Assembly: GCF_024206495.1 (NCBI RefSeq)
Contig: NZ_JAMBPQ010000028.1
Coordinates: 1-64,000, forward strand
Length of the DNA stretch: 64,000 bases
Direction: 5' to 3'
Origin: Paraburkholderia sp. CNPSo 3272
Lineage (GTDB): Bacteria > Pseudomonadota > Gammaproteobacteria > Burkholderiales > Burkholderiaceae
Positions 44,881 to 53,740 of this stretch are shown here, piece by piece. The position numbers and the translations under genes are program-made. Position 1 is the first letter of the stretch. Each line of letters begins with the position of its first letter. The notes under the pieces are model-generated. The model had not been told where the DNA came from, did no database searches, and was given only the letters and a program-made list of their open reading frames with translations.

Positions 44881-46560
44881 ATGAACAGGAGACTCTTGCG
44901 TCAGGCAGCCGGACCCCTCGGGGTCGTGGTGGTCACGCTCGTCTGCTGGGCGGCGGCCGGCTGGCTCGCCGACCGCATGGTCCGCCAGGAGTTCGAGGCC
45001 GCCCTCGCCGCACAGCGCCAGATGATGCGCTCGGTCGTGGACAACATGGCCGAAGTGATCGCCAGCGACCTCGCCATGTCGCGCGCCATTCCGGCGACGA
45101 TGGCCGAGACCCGCGTCGTCCAGCAGGCGCTTACCGGGGCCGCGCATTATGCCGCGTCGAGCGATGCGACGGAACTGGCGCGGCGCAAGGAGCTGCAGGG
45201 CGTGCCGGCGCTCGCCGGAATCGACCGCTTTCTCCACGACGCCCAAGGCTTCTCCGGGCTCGATGCGATCTGGCTCGTCAACGCGAACGGCATCTGCATC
45301 GCGTCGAGCAATGCGCTCGAAAAAATCTCCTACGTCGGCGTGGACATGCGTCCACGCGCGTATCTGAACGACACGCTGCTCGGGGCGTTCTCCGAAGCCT
45401 ACGGCGTGGGCACGGCAAGCGGCGAGCCCGGCATTTTCGTCGCCGCGCCCGCCTATGACGACGGCCTGCTGGTCGGCGCCGTGGTCGCGAAGGTCAGCAT
45501 CGCGCGGCTGCGCCACTGGGTGACCCGCCCGGGCACATTCGTCGCCGACGACAACGGCGTCATCATCATGGCCCATGACAGCGCGCTAGAAGGACGCGCC
45601 TTGCCGGGCTCGCGCGTCGCCGAGATGAACGCGGTGGACCGCGTGAACACCTATCTGCGCGAACACTTCGCGCCGCTCGAGCTGCGCTCGGCATCGAAAA
45701 CCGCGTTAAGCGAGGCGCCGTGGATCCCGCGCGCCGACGCCGCGCAAATGATCGCCTTGCCGGACCAACGCGCGCCTGCCCTCTACGAACAGCGAGGCGG
45801 CCTGAACTCCGGGCTTTCGGCGCATCTCGTCGATCCGGTCAATGCGTGGTCCGAGCTGATCGCCAACCACCGGCGCGACCGGCTCCTCATTTTCCTCACA
45901 CTCGCGGGCACCGCGGCGCTCGCGGCGGTGATCTCCGTCTCGTGGGTGCGCGAGCGGCGTCTGCACCATGCGAGCCGCGATCTCGCCGGGCAGTTGCAGG
46001 CCGCGAACTCCCTGCTCGCCGCCGAGGCGCGCCACGACGCGCTGACTGGCGCTCTCTCCCGGCGCTACTTCCTCGACCTGCTGCGCCGCGAGATCGACAC
46101 GGCCTACGAGGCAGGCAAACCGCTGTGCATGGCGATTGCCGACCTCGACTACTTCAAGCAGATCAACGACCGCTTCGGACACCCGGCGGGCGACCGGGCG
46201 CTACAGCATTTCGTGGAGACCTGCCGTGCCGAACTGCGCGCCGACGACGCCGTCGGCCGTCTGGGCGGCGAGGAGTTCGGCATCCTGCTGCCCGCGACTT
46301 CGCTCACCACGGGTCTCGCCGTGCTCGACCGTCTGCGCGAGCAGGTGGGCAAACGCGTTTGCATGGAGCTGCCGGAGGAGGCGAGCGTGAGCGTGAGCAT
46401 CGGCGTGACCGAACTTGCGGCCGCGCAGGATCAGCCCGAGCGTCTGATGAGCCGCGCCGACCTCGCGCTCTATATGGCGAAGGCGGCGGGGCGCGACCGT
46501 TGCGAGGCCATGACGGCCGAGGGCGTCGTGCCGCCGCGCGCCGCGGCGCCGACCTGGTGA
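44881..46560 (+). CDS. Membrane-bound diguanylate cyclase
   Basis: A 559-aa protein: TM helix about 10-30, a periplasmic dCache-type sensor domain (about 32-325), second TM about 335-355 (LLIFLTLAGTAALAAVISVSWV), then a GGDEF domain with GGEEF at 462-466 and a canonical RxxD inhibitory site (RADD, 453-456). Both features point to active, feedback-inhibited c-di-GMP synthesis. No EAL domain. Start at 44881 uses GAAGG. Long upstream region with phased repeats suggests transcriptional control. Ligand unknown. Confidence 0.93.
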   Translation: MNRRLLRQAAGPLGVVVVTLVCWAAAGWLADRMVRQEFEAALAAQRQMMRSVVDNMAEVIASDLAMSRAIPATMAETRVVQQALTGAAHYAASSDATELARRKELQGVPALAGIDRFLHDAQGFSGLDAIWLVNANGICIASSNALEKISYVGVDMRPRAYLNDTLLGAFSEAYGVGTASGEPGIFVAAPAYDDGLLVGAVVAKVSIARLRHWVTRPGTFVADDNGVIIMAHDSALEGRALPGSRVAEMNAVDRVNTYLREHFAPLELRSASKTALSEAPWIPRADAAQMIALPDQRAPALYEQRGGLNSGLSAHLVDPVNAWSELIANHRRDRLLIFLTLAGTAALAAVISVSWVRERRLHHASRDLAGQLQAANSLLAAEARHDALTGALSRRYFLDLLRREIDTAYEAGKPLCMAIADLDYFKQINDRFGHPAGDRALQHFVETCRAELRADDAVGRLGGEEFGILLPATSLTTGLAVLDRLREQVGKRVCMELPEEASVSVSIGVTELAAAQDQPERLMSRADLALYMAKAAGRDRCEAMTAEGVVPPRAAAPTW

Positions 46561-46736
46561 GTGCGCAACGAGCCTGCGCGACCAGTGAAGCGATGGATGC
46601 CCGTATCAGGTGCGGGGCTCGCCCGGCTCAGCCGGCGAGGCGCGGTATCATGGGATGAACGGTGTGCGCCAGGACATACGGTGCGCATGAGTCAAACCGC
46701 GCCACTTCGGTGTTCCGCACAAATATGGAGGCATGC

Positions 46737-47003
46737 ATGAAGGGAAATCTGGTCATTGTCTGCCGCGATCAGGATGCGCTCGCGTTCGACCAGTTGATGG
46801 TCGAATACGGCGCGTTCCAGACGCGCCTGTCATCGACCGCGTGGTACCTGAAACTCGACGCCACGCCCGAGCTGATTCAGGAAGAGATTCTTGCCCGCCT
46901 CGGCAAGTACACCACGCACTACATCTTCGAGGCCGGCACCGTGACCTACAACACGGTGGACAGCGAGGCCGCCGCCGCGCTCGACACGCTCTTCACGGCC
47001 TGA
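46737..47003 (+). CDS. Hypothetical small protein (88 aa)
   Basis: Starts MKGNLVIVCRDQDALAFDQL after a GGAGG SD; alpha/beta with AWYLKLDATPELIQEEIL and ARLGKYTTHYIFEAGTVTY. No signal or TM segment. The pattern recalls small ferredoxin-like folds, including Cas2-like or SinR-like proteins, but that is a weak impression and no CRISPR is present. It is isolated between the cyclase gene and the histidine-kinase gene (167 bp to the latter's stop). I assign no function. Confidence 0.7.
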   Translation: MKGNLVIVCRDQDALAFDQLMVEYGAFQTRLSSTAWYLKLDATPELIQEEILARLGKYTTHYIFEAGTVTYNTVDSEAAAALDTLFTA

Positions 47004-47170
47004 GCGGCTGCGACCGGTCTGACCTGGCTGAATCTGGCGTCGCTCTGGCGGCGCCTTCGGGGCGAACATCCGGTCCAACCCGGTCACTACCAGAGCGATA
47101 CCAGGTCAAGCCCATCCGGCCACGCCCCACCCGTTCGGTGCGGGCTCCCGCCAAACCATTCCAACGCGAC

Positions 47171-48487
47171 TTACCAGATCTGCGCCGCTTCGGCGACGGT
47201 GCGCTCCACCACGTCGAACGCAAACGTCATACGCACCGCGAGCCCGCCGCTCTCGCCGTTGCCGATCGATAGCTCGCCCCCCGCGCGGCGCACGAGCCGC
47301 TCGACGATCGCAAGGCCGAGGCCGCTGTGGCCGTTGCCGCCGCGCGCAGGGTCGAGGCGTACGAACGGCCGGCTCGCCTGCGTCAGATCCTGGGCGGGGA
47401 TCCCCTTGCCGTGGTCGCGCACGGTGAGCGAGAAGCCCGTTGAACCGCGCTCGCTCTCGATTACGACGGGCGGTGCGCCATATGCATGCGCGTTGTCGAG
47501 CAGGTTCGAGACCACGCGCTCGAGCGTGGCCGCGGGCAGACGAAACTCGGGCCCCGCGCGCAGACGCGTCTCAATCGCAATCGTCTCGCCGCCTGCAGTG
47601 CGGTGGTTGCCCGCGATGCGCTCGCACTGGTCGTCGACCTCGACGGGCTCGCTGCGATCGGCGCCGTCGTGCGCAAATACGAGGAACTGGTCGACGATGT
47701 GCGCCATCGACTCGACGTCGCGCACCACGCCGTCGCGCACCTTTTGCTCGTCCATCATTTCTGCGCGCAGGCGCAGCCGGGCAAGCGGCGTCTTGAGATC
47801 GTGCGCCACGCCCGCCAGCATGACGGCGCGGTCTTTCTCCGTGCGCTCGACTTCCTTGACCATCTGATTGAAGCCCAGCGTGAGCTGACGCAGCTCGCGC
47901 GGCCCGCGTTCGGGCACGGGCGGCACGGGCTCGCCGCGGCCAAAGCGCCCCACGGCTTGCGCGAGCGCGCTCAGCGGCTGCTGCAGCATCCAAGCGGCCA
48001 CGAGCGCGGCGATCACGGCGGTGGCGAAAATGGTGATGACCCAGGGCAGAAACTTGTCGAGCGGCCGCATGATGCGCAGCGGCTGGCCCGGCAGGACGAT
48101 CCAGCGGGCGTCCTGCGGCCCGCGCACCCAAAGCGTGGGTGGCCCGCCGGGCGGTCCGACGCGCACGTCGGTGCCGGGCGGCATGCGTTCGCGCACGTCG
48201 TCGATGAAACGGCGCAGCGGCTCGGGCATGCGGGCGGTGACCGGCGGCACGGCGGGACTCGCCGGATCGACGAGTTGCACGCGCGAAGGCAGCGGCTGGT
48301 CGGGCTCGCGCTCGACGTGCTGGCGCACCGCGTCGACAAGGAAGGTCGCTTCCTCGACGGCGTAGCGCGTTTGCATCTGATTGTGTTCGACGCGCATGAG
48401 CGTGAACCAGGCGACGTGCGACACCAGCAGAACGCCGATGAAGATGACCGCGAGGCGCCCGAACAGCGAATCAACCGGCCGGCGCAT
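47171..48487 (-). CDS. Sensor histidine kinase, EnvZ-like
   Basis: A 438-aa inner-membrane kinase: TM1 about 8-30, a Pro-rich periplasmic domain (about 31-155), TM2 about 148-170, HAMP, DHp with phosphoacceptor His229 in GVAHDLKTPLARLRLR, and a HATPase domain (NLLDNAHAYG, RDHGKGIP, HSGLGLAIVERL). The DHp pattern matches EnvZ. It overlaps the response-regulator gene by 17 bp, and both are divergent from a Spy/CpxP-like gene. Likely envelope-stress or metal sensing, inferred from context. Confidence 0.92.
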   Translation of the reverse strand: MRRPVDSLFGRLAVIFIGVLLVSHVAWFTLMRVEHNQMQTRYAVEEATFLVDAVRQHVEREPDQPLPSRVQLVDPASPAVPPVTARMPEPLRRFIDDVRERMPPGTDVRVGPPGGPPTLWVRGPQDARWIVLPGQPLRIMRPLDKFLPWVITIFATAVIAALVAAWMLQQPLSALAQAVGRFGRGEPVPPVPERGPRELRQLTLGFNQMVKEVERTEKDRAVMLAGVAHDLKTPLARLRLRAEMMDEQKVRDGVVRDVESMAHIVDQFLVFAHDGADRSEPVEVDDQCERIAGNHRTAGGETIAIETRLRAGPEFRLPAATLERVVSNLLDNAHAYGAPPVVIESERGSTGFSLTVRDHGKGIPAQDLTQASRPFVRLDPARGGNGHSGLGLAIVERLVRRAGGELSIGNGESGGLAVRMTFAFDVVERTVAEAAQIW

Positions 48488-49202
48488 GGTTGCCCTGCTC
48501 TCCGTCGGGAACGAACACGTAGCCGCGTCCGCGCACGGTCTGAATGAAGCGCGGCGTGGACGGGTCGCTTTCGAGAATGCGTCGCAGACGCCACACCTGC
48601 ACGTCGATGCCGCGGTCGGTGCCGTCGTATTCGGGACCGTGCAGCAATTCCAGCAGGCGCTCGCGCGTGAGCGTGCGCATGGGGTGGTTCACGAAAATCT
48701 TCAGGAGCGCGAACTCGCTGCCCGACAGCATGATGGGCTTGCCTTCCTGCTGCAGCGTGCGCGACTGGAAGTCGAGCGTGAAGCGGCCGAACGCGTACGG
48801 CTCGCGCTGCTCGGGCGCGGCAGCCGAAGGCACCGTGCGGCGCCGGCGCAGCACGGCCTGCACGCGCGCGAGCAGCTCGCGCGGGTTGAACGGCTTGCCG
48901 AGGTAGTCGTCCGCGCCGAGCTCGAGGCCGACGATGCGGTCCACGTCGTCCGCGCGCGCCGTCAGCATGATCACGGGGATGTCGTCGCCGGCTGCGCGCA
49001 GCTTGCGCAGCGCGGTCAGGCCGTCCACGCCCGGCATCATCAGGTCGAGCACGATAAGGTCCGGGCGCTCGCGCTCGAGCCGCCGCTCCAGCGAGCCGGC
49101 GTCGTGCAGCACCGAGACTTCCATGCCTTGGCGCGCGAGATAGTCGCGCAGCAGGTCGCGTAGTTCGAGGTCGTCGTCGACGACAAGGATTTGAGTAGCC
49201 AT
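48471..49202 (-). CDS. OmpR-family response regulator
   Basis: A 243-aa protein with a receiver (VVDDDLELR, phosphoacceptor Asp53 in LIVLDLMMPG, Lys in DDYLGKPFNPRE) and an OmpR winged helix (YAFGRFTLDFQSRTL to YVFVPDG with DVQVWRLRRILESDPSTP). Its stop lies inside the kinase start region, so the two are translationally linked. A 10-bp-phased GTTAC/GTAAT box array lies upstream, which suggests autoregulation together with the divergent Spy-like gene. Confidence 0.95.
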   Translation of the reverse strand: MATQILVVDDDLELRDLLRDYLARQGMEVSVLHDAGSLERRLERERPDLIVLDLMMPGVDGLTALRKLRAAGDDIPVIMLTARADDVDRIVGLELGADDYLGKPFNPRELLARVQAVLRRRRTVPSAAAPEQREPYAFGRFTLDFQSRTLQQEGKPIMLSGSEFALLKIFVNHPMRTLTRERLLELLHGPEYDGTDRGIDVQVWRLRRILESDPSTPRFIQTVRGRGYVFVPDGEQGNHAPAG

Positions 49203-49257
49203 GGGATGAAGTGTAACGCGCGCGCACGGGCCGTTTGCTTACAGCTCTTCCAGCTGG

Positions 49258-49322
49258 GTTACGAGGTGTTACCGCGAAAGGCGCGTGTAATGTCGCGTAA
49301 TCTCGACGCCCCGCCGCGTAAC
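49258..49322. promoter_or_regulatory. Phased response-regulator box array
   Basis: GTTAC-N5-GTTAC (49258-49272) and GTAAT-N5-GTAAT (49287-49301), then GTAAC (49318-49322), give boxes starting at 49258, 49268, 49287, 49297 and 49318, that is, 10-bp spacing within pairs. Tandem half-sites spaced by 5 bp are typical of OmpR-family regulators such as CpxR (GTAAA-N5-GTAAA). The position is between the regulator gene and the divergent Spy-like gene. Binding by this regulator is inferred. Confidence 0.6.
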
Positions 49323-49436
49323 ACGCGCTGGCTGCCCGGTCGATACGCTAGGGACACCGGTTGCGAGCGCCACCACTTTCCGAAAGCGCCGCGCCAGACC
49401 GGATAAAACCCTCATGGATTTGTCAGGAGCATCACC

Positions 49437-50006
49437 ATGTACAAGACGACTTCGCGCCTTCTCGCCATCGCCGCTGCCTCGCTCGCGCTCACCGTGGGCG
49501 CCACCGCCGCCAACGCCCAGACTCCGCCGCCGCCGGGCGGTCCCGGCATGATGCACGGCGATCCGGGCATGCATGGCGGCCCCGGCATGCACGGCGACTT
49601 CATGCTCGGCTTCAACAAGCTGCACGACAAGCTGAATCTGAACGCCGCGCAGGAAAAGCAATGGCAGGCCGCGCTCGACACGATGAAGCAGAACGGTCAG
49701 GCCATGCGCAAGAATCATGAACAGATGAAGCAGCAGTTCGATTCGATGAAGAACCAGCCGATCCTCGACCTGAACGCCATGCACACGGCACACGAGCAGG
49801 TCGAGCAGCAGAACCAGCAGCTGCGCGAGCAAACCTCGCAAGCGTGGCTCGCCTTCTACAACGGCCTGAACGACCAGCAGAAGACGACCGTGAGCACGGC
49901 GATCAAGGAACGCTTCGCGAAGATGGAGCAGCGCCACGAGCAGATGCGCGAGCGCTGGGAGCAGCACCACAAGGGCGGCGCTTCGGCACCGGCTGCGCAG
50001 CAGTAG
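49437..50006 (+). CDS. Spy/CpxP-like periplasmic protein (LTXXQ family)
   Basis: A 189-aa exported protein: signal peptide about 1-27 (TVGATAANA/QTPPP), a Met/His/Gly/Pro-rich stretch (about 30-54) that could bind metal, then helical LTXXQ-like repeats (KLNLNAAQEKQWQAAL and LNDQQKTTVSTAIKERF). Such proteins act as ATP-independent periplasmic chaperones (Spy) or as feedback inhibitors of sensor kinases (CpxP). An AGGAG SD precedes 49437. The divergent kinase/regulator pair likely controls it. Strong terminator follows. Confidence 0.85.
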   Translation: MYKTTSRLLAIAAASLALTVGATAANAQTPPPPGGPGMMHGDPGMHGGPGMHGDFMLGFNKLHDKLNLNAAQEKQWQAALDTMKQNGQAMRKNHEQMKQQFDSMKNQPILDLNAMHTAHEQVEQQNQQLREQTSQAWLAFYNGLNDQQKTTVSTAIKERFAKMEQRHEQMRERWEQHHKGGASAPAAQQ

Positions 50007-50034
50007 TCGCCCAACGCACGCGCGAAAGCGCGAC

Positions 50035-50072
50035 AAAGCGCCGCGGGGAGTCACACCCCGCGGCGCTTTTTT
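50035..50072 (+). terminator. Rho-independent terminator of Spy-like gene
   Basis: Perfect 14-bp stem AAAGCGCCGCGGGG/CCCCGCGGCGCTTT (50035-50048 with 50056-50069) followed by T to 50072. The upstream AAA makes it weakly bidirectional toward the pirin gene. Confidence 0.95.
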
Positions 50073-50113
50073 CATGACTCGGGCGGTTGCCGGCCTTGCC
50101 GCCGGTCAAAGGC

Positions 50114-50812
50114 TCAGGCGAGATCGAACAGCAGCACTTCTGCCGCTGCGCCCTTCGCGAGCGCGACGCCCGCCTCGGCCTCGATCATCGCGGCATCGCC
50201 GGCTTCGAGGCGCTGACCGTTCACGTCCAGCGCGCCGCGCGCCACATGCAGATAGACGCGCCGCCCGGCGGGCACCTCATACTCGACGCGTTCCTCGCCG
50301 TCGACCAGAGCCGCATAGATCGAGGCATCCGACTGCACGGTCACCGAGCCGTCGCGCCCGTCGGGCGAGGCGACGAGGCGCAGCCGCCCGCGCTTGTCGG
50401 CGTCGTCGAAGCGCTTTTCCTCGTAGCCGGGCGCCCCGCCCCGCTCGCGCGGCAGCAGCCAGATCTGCAGCAGGTGCGCTTGCTCTTCCTTCGAGCCGTT
50501 GAACTCGCTGTGCATCACGCCGGTGCCGGCGCTCATGCGCTGCACGTCGCCGGGGCGGATGGTCGAGCCGTTGCCCATGCTGTCGCGGTGTGCGAGCGCG
50601 CCGGAAAGCACATAGGTCACGATCTCCATGTCGCGGTGGCCGTGGGCGCCGAAGCCCTGGCCGCCCGCGATACGGTCGTCGTTGAGCACCCGCAGCGCAC
50701 CGTAGTGCATATGCGCTTCATCAAAATAGTCGGCAAACGAAAAGCTGTGGTACGAGTCGAGCCAGCCGTGGTTGGCGTGGCCGCGTTCGTCGGCGCGTCG
50801 GATGGTCAGCAT
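50114..50812 (-). CDS. Pirin family protein (YhhW-like)
   Basis: A 232-aa bicupin: the N-terminal domain carries the metal motif GFGAHGHRDMEIVTYVLSG with later GTGVMHSEFN, and the C-terminal cupin lacks metal ligands. Signature AHRDSMGN is intact. Homologues show quercetin 2,3-dioxygenase activity in vitro; physiological role is unsettled. Start 50812. Convergent with the Spy-like gene. Confidence 0.93.
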   Translation of the reverse strand: MLTIRRADERGHANHGWLDSYHSFSFADYFDEAHMHYGALRVLNDDRIAGGQGFGAHGHRDMEIVTYVLSGALAHRDSMGNGSTIRPGDVQRMSAGTGVMHSEFNGSKEEQAHLLQIWLLPRERGGAPGYEEKRFDDADKRGRLRLVASPDGRDGSVTVQSDASIYAALVDGEERVEYEVPAGRRVYLHVARGALDVNGQRLEAGDAAMIEAEAGVALAKGAAAEVLLFDLA

Positions 50813-51245
50813 GGCAATCTCCGGTCAATCATGTCGATGTCAGAAGGTAAGGGCGACGGCCCGCTTGCACAATCCGCAGCCGCGCACCGCATCGTTTCGC
50901 CAGCAACATCAATGGACTGCGCTGCCAGCGTCGCTCTACGTCAGAGCCGCACTCACTCCGGCTTCGGGTAAAATACCGCGCTTTTCGGCCAGCGTGAGCC
51001 TGATGGCCCCGGGGTGGACACTCCATGGCGATTACCCCGCCCCGCCAGCGTGCGCTGCCGCCGGGGCCGGAGTGCGTCGCGCTTTCCGACCCGCATTTTT
51101 GATCGCCTAGAATGGCGGCCAACGGCCACGAGCCAGTCCGCCTTGCGTCGGCCGCGCGCCTTACCGCGCCGCGCCACCCGTATCAGTCGTGCATGGGACG
51201 GAGTCAGTGCAAAAAAAGCACTCGCTCCGGCTCGACAGGAGAATG
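50813..51245. other. Intergenic region between pirin and amino-acid ABC operon
   Basis: No gene supported. A weak plus-strand -10 (TAGAAT, 51108-51113) could drive the ABC operon. The last part contains copy B of a hairpin repeat, ending just before the SD of the binding-protein gene. Confidence 0.4.
51190..51234 (+). repeat. Hairpin repeat element, copy B
   Basis: TGCATGGGACGGAGTCAGTGC (51190-51210), a seven-A loop and GCACTCGCTCCGGCTCG (51218-51234) align with the reverse complement of copy A at 20422-20478, with compensating arm differences. The element ends just before the AGGAG SD of the binding-protein gene, so the hairpin could influence its translation or mRNA stability. Confidence 0.6.
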
Positions 51246-52022
51246 ATGAAGAAGTTTGCAGTGTGCGTGGCGCTCGCCCTGATCGCGGGCAGCGCCGCCG
51301 CCAAAGAGTGGAAAACCGTGCGCATCGGCGTGGACGCCAGCTATGCGCCGTTCGAATCCAAAGCGCCGAACGGACAGATCGTCGGCTTCGATGTCGACCT
51401 CACAAAAGCCCTGTGCGCGCGCATGAACGTGAAGTGCGTCTGGGTCGAGAACGACCTCGACGGCATTATTCCCGCGCTCAAGGCCCGCAAGTTCGACGCG
51501 ATCGTGTCGTCGCTGACCATCACGCCGCAGCGCGCCCAGAGAATCGACTACTCAGCGAAGATGTTCGATGCGCCCGCACGCATGCTCGCGCGCACGGGCT
51601 CGCCGCTTCTGCCCACGCCGGCTTCGCTAAAGGGCAAGAACGTGGGCGTCGAGCAGGGCTCGACCCAGGAAGCGTACGCCAAGGCGCACTGGGCGCCGCA
51701 GGGCGTGAACGTGATCTCGTATCAGAATCAGGACCAGGTCTACCAGGATCTGATTGCCGGGCGTCTCGACGCCACGCTGCAAGACGAGGTCCAGGCGGAT
51801 TTCGGCTTCCTGAAGACGCCGCGCGGCAAGGGCTTCGCGTGGGCGGGCCCGGAAGTGGAAGACCCGGCGACGATCGGCGACGGAACCGCGATCGGCCTGC
51901 GCAAGGACGACGCCGACCTGAAGGCGAAGTTCAACACGGCGCTGGCCGCGATTCACGCCGACGGCACGTTCGACAAGATCGCGAAGCACTACTTCGACTT
52001 CGATATCTACAAAGGCAAGTGA
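51246..52022 (+). CDS. ABC transporter substrate-binding protein (Lys/Arg/Orn/His type)
   Basis: A 258-aa periplasmic protein. Signal peptide MKKFAVCVALALIAGSAAA/K, then the family-3 SBP fold: IGVDASYAPFESKAPNG, GFDVDLTKALCARM, DGIIPALKARKFDAIVSSLTIT, RIDYSAKM. These ligand-site motifs match HisJ/ArgT. Two ATGs are tandem (51243, 51246); 51246 has the better spacing from AGGAG. First gene of the operon; two permease genes and an ATPase gene follow. Confidence 0.92.
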   Translation: MKKFAVCVALALIAGSAAAKEWKTVRIGVDASYAPFESKAPNGQIVGFDVDLTKALCARMNVKCVWVENDLDGIIPALKARKFDAIVSSLTITPQRAQRIDYSAKMFDAPARMLARTGSPLLPTPASLKGKNVGVEQGSTQEAYAKAHWAPQGVNVISYQNQDQVYQDLIAGRLDATLQDEVQADFGFLKTPRGKGFAWAGPEVEDPATIGDGTAIGLRKDDADLKAKFNTALAAIHADGTFDKIAKHYFDFDIYKGK

Positions 52023-52092
52023 ACGGGAAAGCACACGCAGGTAAATAAACAACGAGACACCACCGCTCGCGTCTCGCGCCGCGACACATCAA

Positions 52093-52129
52093 AAGCCCGG
52101 GGGCTCCCCGATAGACCGCCACCGGGCTT
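52093..52129 (+). promoter_or_regulatory. Intercistronic stem-loop after the SBP gene
   Basis: AAGCCCGG/CCGGGCTT (52093-52100 with 52122-52129) encloses a smaller GGGG/CCCC pairing. No T-run follows. In binding-protein operons such hairpins protect the upstream mRNA or attenuate transcription so that more binding protein than membrane subunit is made. It lies in the 256-bp gap before the first permease. Confidence 0.55.
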
Positions 52130-52278
52130 CGTATACAGTCACAGGCGCGCTCACGAGCGCAATCGCATCGCCGCGCGCGACCAGGCTAAAACCCGCGCGG
52201 CCATGAACGGATTTGAACCGCGGCAGACAAGCGCCGCGCCTTTCGCGGTGTGAGAAGCGCACCGTCAAGGACTTGCCC

Positions 52279-52968
52279 ATGTTTCTTCAAGGCTACGGCC
52301 CGCTGATCCTCGCCGGCACCTGGCAGACCGTCAAGCTCGCCGTGCTGTCGCTCGCGCTCTCGTTCGTGCTCGGGCTGATCGGCGCGGCGGCAAAGCTCTC
52401 CAAAAACCGCGTCGCGCACGGCGCGGGCACCCTCTATACCACGCTCATTCGCGGCGTGCCCGATCTCGTGCTCATGCTGCTGCTCTTCTACAGCATCCAG
52501 ATCTGGCTGAACAACCTCACCGACATGCTCGGCTGGGATCAGATCGACATCGACCCGTTCCTCGCGGGCGTGGTCGTGCTCGGCTTCATCTACGGCGCGT
52601 ACTTCACCGAGACGTTCCGCGGCGCGTTCCTCGCCGTGCCGCGCGGCCAGCTCGAAGCGGGCCACGCCTACGGCATGACGGGCTGGCAGGTGTTCACGCG
52701 CATCATGTTCCCGCAGATGATGCGCTTCGCGCTGCCCGGCATCGGCAACAACTGGCAGGTGCTCGTGAAGTCCACGGCGCTCGTCTCGATCATCGGCCTC
52801 GCCGACGTCGTGAAGGCGAGCCAGGACGCCGGCAAGGGCACGCTGCGTTTTTTCTTCTTCACGCTGCTCGCCGGCGCGATCTATCTCGTCATCACCACGG
52901 TCTCCAACTTCGTGCTGATGTATCTCGACAAGCGCTACTCCACCGGTGTGCGCAAGGCGGATCTCTGA
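52279..52968 (+). CDS. Amino-acid ABC permease (HisQ-like)
   Basis: A 229-aa protein with about five TM helices starting LILAGTWQTVKLAVLSLALSFVLGL, RGVPDLVLMLLLFYS, and the coupling-loop sequence EAGHAYGMTGWQVFTRIMFPQMMRFALPG (EAA motif). It pairs with the HisM-like subunit to form the membrane channel of a basic-amino-acid importer. Start at 52279 (MFLQGYGP); AAGGA SD. Permease 2 begins 19 bp after its stop. Confidence 0.92.
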   Translation: MFLQGYGPLILAGTWQTVKLAVLSLALSFVLGLIGAAAKLSKNRVAHGAGTLYTTLIRGVPDLVLMLLLFYSIQIWLNNLTDMLGWDQIDIDPFLAGVVVLGFIYGAYFTETFRGAFLAVPRGQLEAGHAYGMTGWQVFTRIMFPQMMRFALPGIGNNWQVLVKSTALVSIIGLADVVKASQDAGKGTLRFFFFTLLAGAIYLVITTVSNFVLMYLDKRYSTGVRKADL

Positions 52969-52987
52969 ATCGCGCGAGGCCAAGACC

Positions 52988-53710
52988 ATGCAAGACTTCG
53001 TCCAACTGATCCAGCAATACTGGCGCAACTACCTCTTTTCCGACGGCTACCATTTCAGCGGCGTGGCCATCACGCTGTGGCTGCTCGTCATCTCGATCGG
53101 GCTCGGCTTCTGCCTTTCGGTGCCGCTCGCCGTGGCCCGCGTGTCGAAGAGGAAATGGCTCGCCGGCCTCGTGTGGCTCTACACGTACATCTTCCGCGGC
53201 ACGCCGCTCTACGTGCAGCTGCTGCTGTGCTACACGGGTCTCTACAGCCTCGAGATCGTGCGCAACCACGAACTGACGAGCGCGTTCTTCCGAAGCGGCA
53301 TGAACTGCACGCTGCTTGCGTTCACGCTCAACACCTGCGCGTACACCACCGAAATCTTCGCGGGCGCGATCAAGGCGACACCCTACGGCGAGATCGAGGC
53401 CGCGCGCGCGTACGGCATGTCGCAATTCACGCTGTATCGCCGCGTGATCCTGCCTTCGGCGCTGCGCCGCGCCCTGCCCTACTACAGCAACGAAGTCATT
53501 CTGATGCTGCACGCAACGACCGTCGCCTTCACGGCCACCGTGCCGGACATCCTGAAGATCGCGCGCGACGTGAACTCGGCCACGTATCAGTCGTTCGGCG
53601 CTTTCGGCATCGCCGCGCTGTTGTACCTGATCATTTCTTTCACGCTCGTGTGGCTGTTCCGCCGCGCGGAGCGCCGCTGGCTCGCATACCTGCGACCGCA
53701 AGGCAAGTGA
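52988..53710 (+). CDS. Amino-acid ABC permease (HisM-like)
   Basis: A 240-aa permease: TM1 GVAITLWLLVISIGLGFCLSVPL, IFRGTPLYVQLLLCYTGL, EAA loop EAARAYGMSQFTLYRRVILPSALRRALP. RGTPLYVQL is characteristic of polar-amino-acid permeases. Start at 52988 (MQDFVQLIQQ). Partner of the HisQ-like subunit; the ATPase gene follows 30 bp later. Confidence 0.92.
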   Translation: MQDFVQLIQQYWRNYLFSDGYHFSGVAITLWLLVISIGLGFCLSVPLAVARVSKRKWLAGLVWLYTYIFRGTPLYVQLLLCYTGLYSLEIVRNHELTSAFFRSGMNCTLLAFTLNTCAYTTEIFAGAIKATPYGEIEAARAYGMSQFTLYRRVILPSALRRALPYYSNEVILMLHATTVAFTATVPDILKIARDVNSATYQSFGAFGIAALLYLIISFTLVWLFRRAERRWLAYLRPQGK

Positions 53711-53740
53711 GCCCGCGAGGGCGTGTTTAAAGGTCAATTG

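Noticed and set aside
46737..47003. Cas2-like protein
   Set aside because: Resemblance is only to a small ferredoxin-like pattern; no other cas gene and no repeats nearby.
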